DNA of 64,000 bases. Source: Astrothelium macrocarpum (Eukaryota; Ascomycota; Dothideomycetes; Trypetheliales; Trypetheliaceae). Shown here in pieces: positions 1-10,124 of this stretch. Each line of letters starts with the position of its first letter. Position 1 is the first letter of the stretch. Under the pieces are notes generated by a model. That model did not search any database. It had not been told where the DNA came from and worked only from the letters and a program-made list of their open reading frames with translations. The translations under genes were made by a program, and so were the position numbers. The stretch covers positions 1 through 64,000 of the forward strand of contig JAGEMR010000058.1 in assembly GCA_021030915.1 (NCBI GenBank), written 5' to 3'.

Positions 1-725
1 ATTCAAAATGTGGTGGTGGCCAAAATTTGAGGTGGTCGCGCCGCGGGATCGGGCGCGCCGTGGTGGAGACTCCTACAGAAGCGCAAGGTAGACGCCACAA
101 GGTCGGTATGCCTAGAGAAGATGCTACGCAGCTTACCACCACTACCCAGAGTTTCTTCAATTGTTTGACACGCTTTATATGAGCGTTTGAGTATACTGAC
201 GGAGAGACATCGGAATGAGGTTTAAAATACTGATGATTCAGGACACCTGGAAATGGACTCGAAAGATTGGTCTTGAAAACCGCGAGATTCAGTCTATGTT
301 CCGACCGTGCACAATATATTTCTACGAGCCATTGGTTATGCCAACTTTAATTGGCAACTAACAGCTCTTCCAAAGTGCTCTATAAGGAGCATGAAAGTGT
401 CTGATACAGCATGGATTGATCAGTCCACGAGTTCAATTTTCCAGAAAACCGCAACCACTTTGCCTCTGATGAAAGGGCTTCTCAAGAGGCACGAGGGCGC
501 GTTTTTTCGTATCCGCAAAGATGAAGTACGTACCGATCCTCATATTACCTAGCCTTTTTCGATTATATTTCGGTCTCTGATTGGTCGAGCATGATCTCTC
601 GAAAATCCCCACTATTTGCGTCTTCTTTCACCAGAGCTATCAGATATGTTATTTTATGTTCATGTCCATGACCAAGACGACTCCATGAAACAGGAAAGTT
701 TTCAAATGACAATCAATATCATAAC
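1..725. other. No recognisable gene
   Basis: No protein family is recognised in either strand. An open frame at 307-552 on the + strand has no family resemblance that I can name and no obvious splice partners. The stretch lies upstream of a broken enoyl reductase and may hold its decayed 5' region. Confidence 0.4.
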
Positions 726-1320
726 ATGAAAGCCCTTGTGCTCCATACGGAACAGAAAACAGGTCCAAGTCAAAGTCCGTGCCGTGGCATTGAACCCTGT
801 TGACGCTCTTTATGTCCCCTATCCCTCAGGCTCAATAGATTGTATTGTGGGAAGCGACTTTGCCGGCACCATTGTCTCCCTCGAACAAACTGTTCTAGCT
901 GACTGCGGTCTGTAATTTGGAGCACGAGCCAGCAACCTTTATCAAGGAGCATGCAGTATCGATGGTCGTCCAAGGACCTTTGCGGAATATGTGGTTTGTC
1001 CCTAGGATCTTCTTCTCACGATTCCCGAGGATATGGGATTTGAGCAGGCCGCAATAATTAGTCCCTGCGGGCTTACAGTCGCTCAAGCGGCTTACTATTG
1101 GCTTGGCCTGCAGACACCTTTCACATGGCGACAACCAAGTGAGCGTGATTCTGGTCAATAAAGCGATTGCAATGGAGCGGATGCAGATCTCTTAATCTGC
1201 GGCGCTTCGACTTTAGTAGCCATGTATGTAGCGCAGATGGTCCGCCGAAACGTGGAGGCTAGTGGCGCAAAGATCAGACTTTTGGGAACGGCGAGCGAAA
1301 AACACTTTCACATCTGTTTG
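726..1320 (+). pseudogene. Broken enoyl reductase (LovC-type MDR family)
   Basis: Fragments in shifting + frames match the zinc-independent MDR trans-acting enoyl reductases that serve fungal polyketide synthases. Seen in order: a start-like MKALVLHTEQK at 726, a segment with ALNPVDALYVPYPSG and GSDFAGTIV (about 763-911), one with TFAEYVVCP, one with IPEDMGFEQAA and LTVAQAAYYWLGLQ (about 1020-1120), then ADLLICGASTLVAMYVAQM (about 1180-1240), the position of the nucleotide-binding segment. Stops and frame changes separate them and the C-terminal third is not found. Family members are about 360 residues, so this is a relic. It suggests a polyketide cluster once lay at or beyond the left edge, but none is visible here. 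Confidence 0.6.
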
Positions 1321-1653
1321 CCTGAGATATTTCCACCAAGTATAATGAGACATAAGAATGATCTAACTTCAACTAAAAGCTTGCACGACGCATATGTTTT
1401 GCATCGAGTGCGACTAAGCCATCGGGCCTACATTTTTGAACTCCAATTCCCTGCGATCTCTCCAAATCGTACACGGATTAAATCGCCAAGCACCACGATG
1501 TCGCCTGGCAAAATAGTAGTGAATGATGTACGGTACAAAAAAGGGAACGGCCGGGAAATTGTGCATGCCACCTTCGAAGTTCCGGTCTGCAGTTCCGAAT
1601 ACTAGGGGTGCGATTCGATACTAGAATGGGGTCAGTAATGTTAATCAATTTGG

Positions 1654-2281
1654 TCATCCGCCCAAGTGAGATCCGACATTATCTGTAGCCATTAAGATTT
1701 TTTCAAAACGCCGATAAGCTTGCTGTATACGCGCGCTATCATAGACGTCAAGAGCACGCAGAGTACCAATCTCTTCATGAAGATGTCGAGTTAACGGCTC
1801 CGCAAAACCCTCAACGAGACTTTTGATTCTCTGTCCGTCGTAGTCTTCCGGTGAGCAAGTCCGCGCGTACGCCTGAAACAGATCGAAACCCGGCGTAAAT
1901 GCTCGGTGTTGCTCAACATTGCGTTCCATAAGCCCTTGAACACCTGATATCAGCTCTATGCTTGGGAAGAATTCCTGTTCTTCGGCGTCATGGTGATGGT
2001 GCATGGATTCACACCAGCATTGGCAATACGTCAGAAAATCCCGAATCGTGGCCAAGTCTGTATGTGGCAAGTGCGTCGCTTGGATATAGATGGAGTTCAA
2101 CCCTCGAAGTATGCCATTATGAGCAAACGCCATTTGTGTTGCTACATAGTATGCCGCGTGAGAGGACTACATAGAGATTTTAGTGAGGCAAACTTTCGTA
2201 GTGAATTGGCAAACGTACATCTCGTGAGAATGGATCAGTGGAAATAAGAGGGTGCGGCTCGTCTGCCCATTGAGCAGACAT
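1654..2281 (-). CDS. HHE/hemerythrin-like domain protein
   Basis: Small helical protein of the hemerythrin-like HHE cation-binding family, expected to bind a di-iron or similar metal centre; the role in fungi is not settled. Two exons: 2281-2219 (start MSAQWADEPHPLIST) and 2166-1654, joined by a 52-bp intron with GTACGT and TAG ends; about 191 aa. Metal-ligand-like residues are visible in order: His in AFAHNGILRG, the HHHHDAEEQEFFP stretch (HxxxE), His in VEQHRAF, and HLHEEI near the C-terminus. The start was chosen because WADEP followed by PLIS is the usual N-terminus of fungal members and reads straight into a good donor site. It is slightly shorter than typical members. No link to the ETP cluster is evident. 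Confidence 0.8.
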
Positions 2282-2737
2282 AATGGCCTTGTCTGATAGT
2301 ACCACAGGCTCCGTTGTTCTTTGTGATAATCTAGTATCTTGAAACGGCCGTCAATCGCAGGTCCACCGACTACCGAGACGATTAAATCTGGATTGCCCAC
2401 TGTTCCACACGGCAGCTGAACGAGATGAGGGGTCCTCCAATGGATTTTAAGTAGGAGAGCCATCGATGAAAGCCACACTGGCTAAGGAATATACCGATGA
2501 GCAAAACTCATTGAGCTGAGCTAGCTATTAACAATTACAGGATGAGAGGGCACGCAGGAAAAAACGTCCTACATTGCTGATCATTGTTCGTCAATTGTCC
2601 TTTTCCATTATTGGCTCGGTCGGATATGTATAGGCTTGCGCAAGGTCTCAAGTAACGATTGCCAAGATCTACTGTACGGATTGGGAGCCATGGCTAAACA
2701 ACTCTCGTTTTGGTGGCTGAGCTAGCGGAGGAATCAA
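2282..2737. other. Intergenic, nothing recognised
   Basis: Upstream region of the divergently placed HHE gene (-). No gene, tRNA or repeat was recognised. Confidence 0.4.
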
Positions 2738-2822
2738 GTGCGAGTTGCCCCGTCCCGGTCGGGCCGCTATGATACAAACATTCCGTCCATACAAAAACCA
2801 ACCGAGACGGGACAACTCGCAC
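2738..2822. repeat. 85-bp hairpin with 22-bp inverted arms
   Basis: The arms at 2738-2759 and 2801-2822 are reverse complements over 22 bp except for two positions, both C/T-type differences. The loop is 41 bp. No clear target-site duplication is seen, so it may be a tiny MITE relic or simply a strong hairpin between the HHE gene and the oxidoreductase promoter. Confidence 0.7.
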
Positions 2823-2880
2823 CTGTTACCCATTGTACGAAGGCAGTTGAGATAGAATGGAAGCCAGACTGGTGATTCGA

Positions 2881-2970
2881 GTGATTCATAAGTGTTCCAT
2901 CTGGTCCAAACGCTTATTTAAACAGAACAATGGCACTGTGCCTGGTACCTTTCCACAGTGATACTGGTGA
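2881..2970 (+). promoter_or_regulatory. Promoter-proximal segment duplicated at 43371-43475
   Basis: This stretch lies 60-150 bp upstream of the oxidoreductase start at 3030 and contains a TATA-like TATTTAAAC. Most of it recurs at 43371-43475 in the same orientation: shared blocks include CATAAGT, CTGGTCCAAA, GCTTATTTAAAC, TTCCA and AGTG at similar spacing. The two copies lie just outside either side of the ETP cluster. Confidence 0.6.
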
Positions 2971-3029
2971 TCCAGCTCGTACACAACGACTCTTGAACTA
3001 AATCAAGCCAGGGCAATTTAACAGCAGCT

Positions 3030-3901
3030 ATGAAGGTCCTTCTTCTTGGAGCAACTGGCAATCTAGGTTCTCGCCTCGTGCCAGCGCTGCTCGCGCATGG
3101 ACATCGTGTTGTCGCATTTGTGCGATCCTCGAACAAACTCGAATCTCTTCTTCCAACATCCGTACACCAGCAAATTACAGTTGTCCAGGGCGATGCCATG
3201 GATCCAACCTCAATTAAGAGGGCCATCTTGGATGCCGGATGTGATGCTATTGTAAGTGCTGCCGGCGTGGCGGCTTTGGCTCCCTGGGGGAAAAGTGAAT
3301 TGCCTACGATATTTCGCACAGTTCTAGATGCTGTACGCGAAGCGGGAAAGGACAGAAAAAGCCCATTGAGGATTTGGTTCATGGGTGGAATGTCAGTGTT
3401 ATACTACCCAGGGACAGAATCCATGCTCTCGAATTAGTATGTGCAGTCCTGGCGCCATTCTCACTTTATACACGCCGCTCGAATTCTGTTCTTGGAAGAG
3501 CAGCTTCGAGACTCAGTGACTCTAAAATGCTAACAAGCCTTAGTGTTCCCATCTATCTCGAACATCGCCAAAACCTCCGCCTCCTTAAATCTCTTCCACC
3601 GCACACCGTTGATTGGTCCATGCTTTGCCCAAGCACTCTGACCCCTGAGTCCTCAGACCTCAATATGCCTACGCAGGCTTCGCAAAGAAAGTTGATAGCA
3701 AATGCCGCAACTCCACCTCTATGGCAGGACTCTTGGATAAAGTTCATCCCACTGATTGGGAAGACGCTAGTAGCAGCGATGAATAGTAGTCGCTACGAGA
3801 CCACACTTGAACAGAATGCAGAATTCATCGCCAGTGACCTTGAGAGTCCCGAGAGCCGCTGGATCGGGACAACGGTGGGAGTTATCGACGGGTCAAGATG
3901 A
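3030..3901 (+). CDS. NAD(P)-binding oxidoreductase (NmrA/atypical SDR)
   Basis: Rossmann-fold protein of the NAD(P)-binding/NmrA-like group; substrate unknown. Exon 1 is 3030-3436, exon 2 3544-3901, with a 107-bp intron (GTATGT donor, TTAG acceptor) that restores the frame; about 254 aa. The N-terminus MKVLLLGATGNLGSR carries the GxxGxxG dinucleotide-binding turn. Across the splice the family-typical stretch MLSNY followed by VPIYLEHRQN is formed, then DWSMLCPS. There is no SDR YxxxK motif in the expected place, so it may be a regulator or reductase of the atypical group. It lies left of the ETP genes under the duplicated promoter-like segment. Participation in the cluster is possible but not shown. 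Confidence 0.8.
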
Positions 3902-5300
3902 ACTGTCCGCATGGTGGGGGGTAATGTTTAAGTGCAAAGTAAATGCATAATTGTATTATTACGTACTGCTACAAGTAATGATTGTTACAAGTTCTGGCCA
4001 ATACGATTTAGAGGAACGGGTTCCAAGCAAAAAAAGTATTACAAGTAAAGGTCCGATCCACTTGTCTCCATCTCCCAGAGTACTGCATACGTCACAATAT
4101 ACACGTCGCCGTATATCGACCTTATTCAAGTTATCGACTTGAACCCTTAAGCTGCAAGTCGTTTCTGCGCTGCTTAGTCGGCGCTACAGCAAGAATCTTG
4201 ATACCCGGACAGTACAGACAGACGGCTTTACATCAATGACTAAGAGGACATTCCTAAAGCTATTTTGGCCAGCTTGGACGGTAGCTTTCAATGAGGGCAA
4301 CGCGGAAAGTGGATGGGAAAAGACCGGCTTGAAGCCATGGAATTAATCTGAAGTTTGAAGTAGCCAGCAACTCCAGAGCCGAATAGCGTAACGAAGTTGC
4401 CTGCAATGATCCCCGAGTCCTCTGCGGTAACTTGGCGGAAGCTTTGTGAGATGGCTTGGAGATGTTTACAGATCTTTCTCCGTCAGAGGCTCAGGTCCTT
4501 AAGCTGCTGCTGCTGCTGCTAGGGAAGCCAAGGAAATTGTAAAACAAGAAAAACAAGCTGAGAGACAAAAACAGGCCGGATTGCATAAGGAAGCAGCAGA
4601 TACTAAAGATTCTGCTGAGGCAGAGGCTTCTACACGGTGAGATATATCTAAGCAGTTAAGAACTGAAGCTGAATCGGTTCGTCGTTGCTTCAAAAAAAAA
4701 ACGAAAATAGATAGCAAAGCCCAAGCTTGATGTTCATCTGGATAGCGAGGATACTGCAGAAGTGTTGCGAGTAATCACGTCGGCAAGGTCAGCATGGCAA
4801 TTACGCAAGCCACGTCAGTTTATACAATAAGCTATCTGCACAATTAAAACTTCCTGAATGGAGCATTATCAGGATCTAATTTTCTTCTAAAAACACCCAA
4901 GATTGGTGATGTCATTTGGTTCTAGCCTCGCCGGCGCTGACTGAGTCTGACACAGCTCAGGTAGTGGCTCGGGTGAGCCTGGGTCGTCGCAACTTTTAAT
5001 GGGCTGCTTTTGAATGTAATTTGGTAAATTCATCTCATCAGAAGTGCAGTACCGCAATATCAATCGCAATACCTAGCGAAGCTTAATGTCGAAAAGATGT
5101 ACTCTTCAAATGGCTGTAAATCTGAGAGCACAAAGACGTGAGCATGATTCTCGAAATGACATCATCCGAACTCGTTAAAACCGGCTTGAATTCGACAGCG
5201 TTAGAAACACAGCAAGTGATACCCCTTTGATATGTCTAGTGGGCAAGAAGTTCTCTTGTGTAGTCGAGCTCTCAGACCTCGCGCAAAGTTGACATCGAGT
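3902..5300. other. Gene-poor stretch with possible transposase relic
   Basis: About 1.4 kb with no convincing gene. Around 4495-4640 the + strand encodes an Ala/Lys/Glu-rich coiled stretch (five Ala, then REAKEIVKQEKQAERQKQ) ending at a stop; this resembles the charged C-terminal tail of fungal pogo/Fot1 transposases but is too short to assign. The rest shows nothing recognisable. Confidence 0.35.
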
Positions 5301-6110
5301 TTAATGACCGTAAGTTGGTCCCTTTTCAAGTACTGATTTAATAGCTGGGCGGTCCATCATCCTTTGACTCCATCTCTGGACTGCCGGCCAGTCTTGGATG
5401 TCAACTCCGAAAAATTCAAACATCCAAGGCATCGCAAATGGTAAATACGACAGATCTGCGATTGTTGGCCGGTCTTGCAGTGCTATATAATCCTGTCCAG
5501 ACACTTCCAACCGCTTGTTCAGAATGCCCCATTGCTTCAAGCAAAGCTCATGCAGCTTTGCAACAGTCTTCGGCAACGGCTGCGGACGTTGTCGGTTTGG
5601 GTATCCTTTCGAGAAGTATAGCCAGAATTTGGCGCTGGGACCTAAGCCAGCGGTTTGATATGCAGTCCAGGTAAAAACTTGTGCCCTCTCGAATGCGGTA
5701 CGCCCTGTCCATGATCCTGTGCTATCATAACGCGAAGCGAGATGCTGCAAGCATGCAGTGCTCTCAAAAACGAAAAATTCTTGGCCGGTCTCTGGGTCTG
5801 TGTCTTTCAATGCAGGGACATAGCGCTCCGGATGCACCTCATAAAACCATTCCTGGGTTGTGTCGATACATGAAATGAGGTAGGGGCATTTCAACTCTTC
5901 AGCGAGCATCAGAGGCTTGGTATAGTTGATGTAAGATGTCTGGTCAGCTGTGGGCCTCATCAGTGGAGTCTAGTACTATCGAAGCGCTCGCCGGCTACCT
6001 TTGATGATGTATAGGCTGGTCTTCCCGTCGGATGGAATGTCACCTTGGATGACTGTGCCATTTACTGGCGCAGAGCTTCCTGTCTTGTTGTCCTGTTTGT
6101 TCGAAGCCAT
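5301..6110 (-). CDS. gliG-like: GliG-type glutathione S-transferase
   Basis: Glutathione S-transferase of the GliG/SirG type, which installs sulfur by conjugating two glutathiones to the acyl-imine of the hydroxylated diketopiperazine. Two exons: 6110-5999 and 5947-5301, with a 51-bp intron (GTAGCC...CACAG); about 252 aa, close to the family length of about 240. The second exon opens with YINYTKPLMLAEEL (thioredoxin-fold helix), then YVPALKD (cis-Pro loop) and FESTACLQHLASRY; the C-terminal helical domain has GLGPSAKFWLYFSKGYP, LQDRPTIADLSYLPFAMPW and DWPAVQRWSQRM. The start was chosen because exon 1 supplies the missing first beta strand (SLYIIK). No lesion is seen. Leftmost gene of the ETP set. 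Confidence 0.85.
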
Positions 6111-6418
6111 CCTGCGTTGCTTCTTCGAGCAGGCTACCGGCGAAGTCGACGTTGTGGTGCTTAAGTCTTTGGGCTCGAGATCGAGGAATCTGACAGCTCT
6201 TTCTACTGAGCAACCTACAGCCTCAGAGAGTCAAAAACAACAATCCGGGCACCGAATCCGGATTTGATAGTATTGGTACGAGAACGCAATGTGGTCATGA
6301 AGGCTGGAAAGAGAAGTTGCTTGCGCCTCGACTCAACACATGCTACTGGTTATCTAGACTGCTGCATTTAAGTAATACAACAAATCTTTACCTAACAAAT
6401 GTTTGGTAAGCCTGGCTA
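6111..6418. other. Intergenic between gliG-like gene and methyltransferase relic
   Basis: Upstream region of the gliG-like gene and downstream of the broken methyltransferase (-). No regulatory motif or gene was recognised. Confidence 0.4.
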
Positions 6419-6959
6419 TTATCTACTTGATTTGGTTGCGACTACTACATTCGCTACTAACTCCAGTCGCATCTTTCCTTCCTCTGATTTTTCCATTCCC
6501 TCCGTTGTCTGCCACTCCTTCAAAATAACTTGAATTGCTCTATCCCACATTTCCTTATCACGTTGCTTCCAAGCAGTCGTAGGGGCACCCATCCAACTCC
6601 ACATTACGTTCGCCAGGACGCTCACATTATCGGCTTCAATGCAGGGTACTGCCTCCTGAAGAACCACTTTGCTCTCCTCAAACCCGGCTTTGATCGCCTG
6701 ACCGGCCAGGAAATCACCGCGCCACCACTGCGATGGCATCTCGCGGAGGCTTTGGTCGTCGGCACCTCGAGTTGCGTTGTTCATGACAGCACCAGCACCG
6801 CAAGCATTGTCGTGAATAACACTAACAGGTGGAAAGGGTGGAATCAGCGTCAGGAAGTATTTGATCACGGTCTCAGAGACATCCCCTTGTAGCTCAGCGA
6901 GGTGCTCGGCCTCGCTACGGCCATAAGGCAGCGTACTAGATCAGGCAACAAGGCGCATA
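6419..6959 (-). pseudogene. gliN-like: GliN-type SAM methyltransferase with deleted core
   Basis: Class I SAM methyltransferase of the kind that N-methylates ETP backbones (GliN/SirN group). The N-terminal part (6958-6782, including PYGRSEAEHLAELQGDVSE) reads into the SAM motif I, VIHDNACGAGAV. This then joins directly, near 6781, to a C-terminal piece (ATRGADDQSLREMP, QWWRGDFLAGQAIKAGF). The roughly 100 residues carrying the ribose-binding acidic loop and motifs II-III are absent. There is also an in-frame TGA just upstream of the first conserved residues. The remaining C-terminal half is open to 6419. The deletion removes most of the SAM pocket, so the product cannot be a working methyltransferase. 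Placement between gliG-like and gliT-like genes fits an ETP tailoring gene. Confidence 0.7.
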
Positions 6960-7089
6960 TTTGCAAACATAGGTGGTGATGCGGAGCTCTTGCGACTCTT
7001 TGCACAAGTGAAAGAAGCTGAGCTTGCATCCTAGAGTTAGATTGCAAGGGTCTCAGGGTATTGGACGGACCGATCCGGTCTCCGAGAAG

Positions 7090-7312
7090 CCCAAAAATGG
7101 GTTCTAGAGCTCCGAGTGGCTAATGTGACCGGTCAAAAATTGATCCGACCCCAACCTCTCAGTTCAAATGACCTCTTAACTTTGCTCACCTGACCGGTCA
7201 GATCAGCTGATTTGCCCGGCCAGGTAGGTGATCTGACCTCTTGGAGCGAGAGGTCAGGTTAGCTCGGGATTCTAAGAGGTCACATTAACTAAGCGAGAGG
7301 TCTACTGAGTTA
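7090..7312. repeat. Imperfect inverted repeats, possible MITE relic
   Basis: The ends resemble each other as inverted copies (CTAATGTGACC near 7120 and GGTCACATTAAC near 7280), with nested palindromic GACCGGTC and repeated AGAGGTCA-type blocks inside. No coding sequence is present. The arrangement fits a decayed miniature inverted-repeat element. Boundaries are approximate. Confidence 0.35.
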
Positions 7313-7792
7313 TAACCTCAAAAGGTTGGAATACGGGCAAAAGTTCTGATTTTAAGCCGTCTAGCTTCTAATATGCTGGTTCACATCTCGTCAGGTCCGG
7401 ACCAACGATGCACTGAGATTATTACGTCACGAATGGAGTTCAAGGCTCGGTGTTCAAAATCCAGCTGCCTCAACATTAATACAATGTGCCGTACGGAAGT
7501 CGTATCAACCCAGCCCTCTGGACAAGTATCTTATCTATTCGACTTTCAGAGAAGAAACACTCACGTGACACAAGAATGATCCAAGGCTTCTCCATGCTTT
7601 CTCAAGCTCAATGTACTTAGTGGGCAATCATCCTCAACCTATAATGGTGCACTAGATTGTAGATGATTCATTGATTTCGTGTGGAGTCAACCTCATAGCT
7701 TTGATCACACGGATGTGCTGGTCTGGCTGCTGTTGCGGCTGTATTTCATTCATGTCGAAATCTTGCTAGAGCGTAGCACAATGAGTTTTCGG

Positions 7793-8197
7793 TCATCCAC
7801 ACTCATTCCGTGAGGTATCTTCCATGCCCACTGTTAGTAGTAGCTTCTTGCCTTGCCATGTCTCGCCGTCGCTGCTACTAACCTCAAAGGTACCGTTTGG
7901 CAATTTCTTTGCGATTGATATCCGCGCTGACACGAACTCAACGAGACCGGAATTTTCCAATTCAGATCGTGCTACATCACGAATTCCCTGTGGGTCCTTT
8001 GCTTCCCATCCTGGGGTGAGACGTGTGGAGGAAGCGATGTTTTTACCTCTAGGCGCTCCACTATCGAATACAATGTAACGGTGTAGAGCTCTGTAGAGAG
8101 TCAGTGCAGTAGAAAGACCAGCATGAGAAGCGCCGATGATTAGAACGTCGACCATGGTGATAGACTCAGCACCGTTCGCTGTATCATTAGAGGACAT
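7793..8197 (-). pseudogene. Truncated thioredoxin-reductase-like copy (GliT family)
   Basis: Encodes only the N-terminal FAD-binding half of a GliT/thioredoxin-reductase-fold protein: VDVLIIGASHAGLSTALTL (GxGxxG-type turn), IVFDSGAPRG, LTPGWEAKDPQGIRD and LLLTVGMED. It then runs into an unrelated tail and stops at 134 aa, before the CxxC redox centre and the NADPH/C-terminal regions; family members are about 330 aa. No continuation was found downstream. It lies head to head with the full-length gliT-like gene at 8632, so it is likely a decayed paralogue from an inverted duplication or a second cluster oxidase. Confidence 0.7.
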
Positions 8198-8631
8198 AGC
8201 TGGAGCAACAGATGATTTGAGAAGGAATCAAAGCAGGGAACACAACCAGATCTTTATTGGGAAGTATGAGAAAACGTAACGGGAACTGGCCACTTGGGGT
8301 TAAACGACCCAATGGAAAGCCACTCAGCTTACAATTCGGGGACGTTTTACGCTCTATTGTAGAAGCAACAGCTTTCATCGGTTTTTTTTCCCAACATTTT
8401 GTCTTTCGGAGTTGAGTCTTGCTGGTGTCCGAAAGATTGGCTCGCCGATTCGGCCTCCATTGCCTGCCCGTACAGCCCGAAAAACTTGAGGCTAAGTACA
8501 GCATACTGCTGGCATACCTAATACGCAAATAATGACAGACTGTTCCGCATGTTCAATTGCTCAGGCTGTCAGATTTCACGATAATCACTTTTAGCCTTTA
8601 TAATCATAGTCTCAAGTGACTTACCGTCGAA
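8198..8631. promoter_or_regulatory. Divergent promoter with palindromes
   Basis: Shared 434-bp upstream region of the truncated and complete GliT-type genes. It holds an 8-bp inverted repeat (CTTTCGGA at 8403-8410 and TCCGAAAG at 8428-8435) and an 11-bp palindrome GCCGATTCGGC at 8444-8454. These CGG/CCG half-sites are of the sort bound by Zn2Cys6 dimers such as the GliZ-like regulator in this window; binding is inferred only. Confidence 0.45.
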
Positions 8632-9797
8632 ATGGGAACTACCAATGGCGACCAGAAGCAATACGATGTCCATATTGTCGGCGGAGGCATTGCAGGTCTT
8701 GCTGCTGCCCTCACGCTCGCCCGTCAACAGCACACGGCTGTGATCTTTGATCACTGTGTCTACCGATACGCCCCTAGCCCACACGTGTATAACATTTTAA
8801 CATGGGACCGCAGCTCCCCTTCCGATTTCCGTGATGCCGCAAAGCAGAATATTTTGGATTACTACCAGACAGTAGAATTTGAAAACGACGAGATCGTGGC
8901 GCTGGAAAAGATCCAAGGTGGAACGAGTCTATTCAAGGCGACGGGTGCGCATGGAAAGATCTGGGAAGGAAGAAAAGTGATCCTGGCCCAGGGTGTCAAA
9001 GATATATTCCCTGACATCGAAGGATACGAAGCATGCTGGGCGAAAGCAATGTGCGTATGATCTCTTGCTGCTCTTGAAACGCTCGATGTTCTTCGATTTA
9101 AGTTGAAGAGACCTTGGATCGTTTTGTTGTAAATCTCCTTTGCCTGCATGCCGGCCTTGAATTTTTGTTTTGATCTTTGTTTTGACATTTGACGCAATGA
9201 ACATTATTAAAATCCACGTCTGATTCATTAGCAAGATACCACTGCTTCTTCTGCAAGGGATACGAAGCCCGTGGGGTTCCACACGCCGGCGTACTGGCGC
9301 TCCCTGATCTGCACGCTGCAGCCGCAATTTTGCATGCAGCGCGCACTGCAGCGCGCTTCACCAACAGAATTACCATATACACACACGGCAACACAGAGCT
9401 ATCCGAGGCCGTAGCCAAGATGCAAGGGCCCAGCCCCCTTTTTGCGATCGACGATCGGAAGATCGTCAAGTTCACCAAGGGCCCCGGATTTGCGGATATT
9501 GTGATCGACTTTGAGAATGGTGAACAAGCCACGGAGGGCTTCATGGGTCACAAACCCGTAACAGAACCGAAGAGCAAGCATTTGATCGAACAGCTGGGAT
9601 GTGAGCTCACCCCCATGAATGATCCGAAGGCGAGTGTCATGTTCTATGAGACGAGTATTAAGGATGTCTTCGTCGGTGGCGATGATGCCAGCCCTATCAA
9701 AATTATTCCTCAGGCGCTATTTAGTGGCAGCGCTGCGGCAGCAGCCTGCTGCGCCAGACTTCAAGCGGAAGATGCTGGCCAAGATCCAATTTTCTAA
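8632..9797 (+). CDS. gliT-like: GliT-type dithiol oxidase (thioredoxin-reductase fold)
   Basis: FAD-dependent oxidoreductase that closes the ETP disulfide bridge and gives self-protection. Exon 1 8632-9050, exon 2 9236-9797, with a 185-bp intron that restores frame; about 326 aa, matching the family. Exon 1 has VHIVGGGIAGLAAALTLAR (FAD-binding turn) and VILAQGVKDIFPDIEGY. Exon 2 begins with the redox-active CFFC in YHCFFCKGYEARGVPHAG, then the C-terminal VFVGGDDASP and AAAAACCARLQAED. No NADPH-binding GGGxSA motif is obvious, as in the oxidase (not reductase) members. No lesion is seen. Its retention beside broken biosynthetic genes would fit continued use for ETP resistance. Confidence 0.88.
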
Positions 9798-10124
9798 GAG
9801 TCCCAGAAACTTTTGATTTGTTGTTGATTGCGATAGGAAGTACATGAATGGATGGGCTCTTTCGATAGACAGCTTTAGTATAGGTCGGAAATTTCTGATG
9901 CTTAGGAAATCACAACAAGAGTATTTTTCATTTCGTGGAATTGACAAGGTGCAGGTGTACCAGCAATTTGACTCTTGCTAACTTCAAGATTGAAACGGCA
10001 TTGGTGGTATGGGGAGTCCTCGAATGATCCGGGCCAGTGGACTAAAACTGGCGGGTAGCAGGGTGTCTTGACCGAACCTCATTCTCAATATCACAGCACC
10101 CACGAAAGGTAGGCTCCACCACAG
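9798..10124. other. Intergenic, nothing recognised
   Basis: 3' flanks of the gliT-like gene (+) and of the acyltransferase relic (-). No gene or repeat was recognised. Confidence 0.4.

Noticed and set aside
4499..4717. Minus-strand open frame ending in poly-Ala
   Set aside because: It is the antisense of a Lys/Glu/Ala-rich stretch and shows no gene-like features; at most the + strand is a transposase-tail relic.
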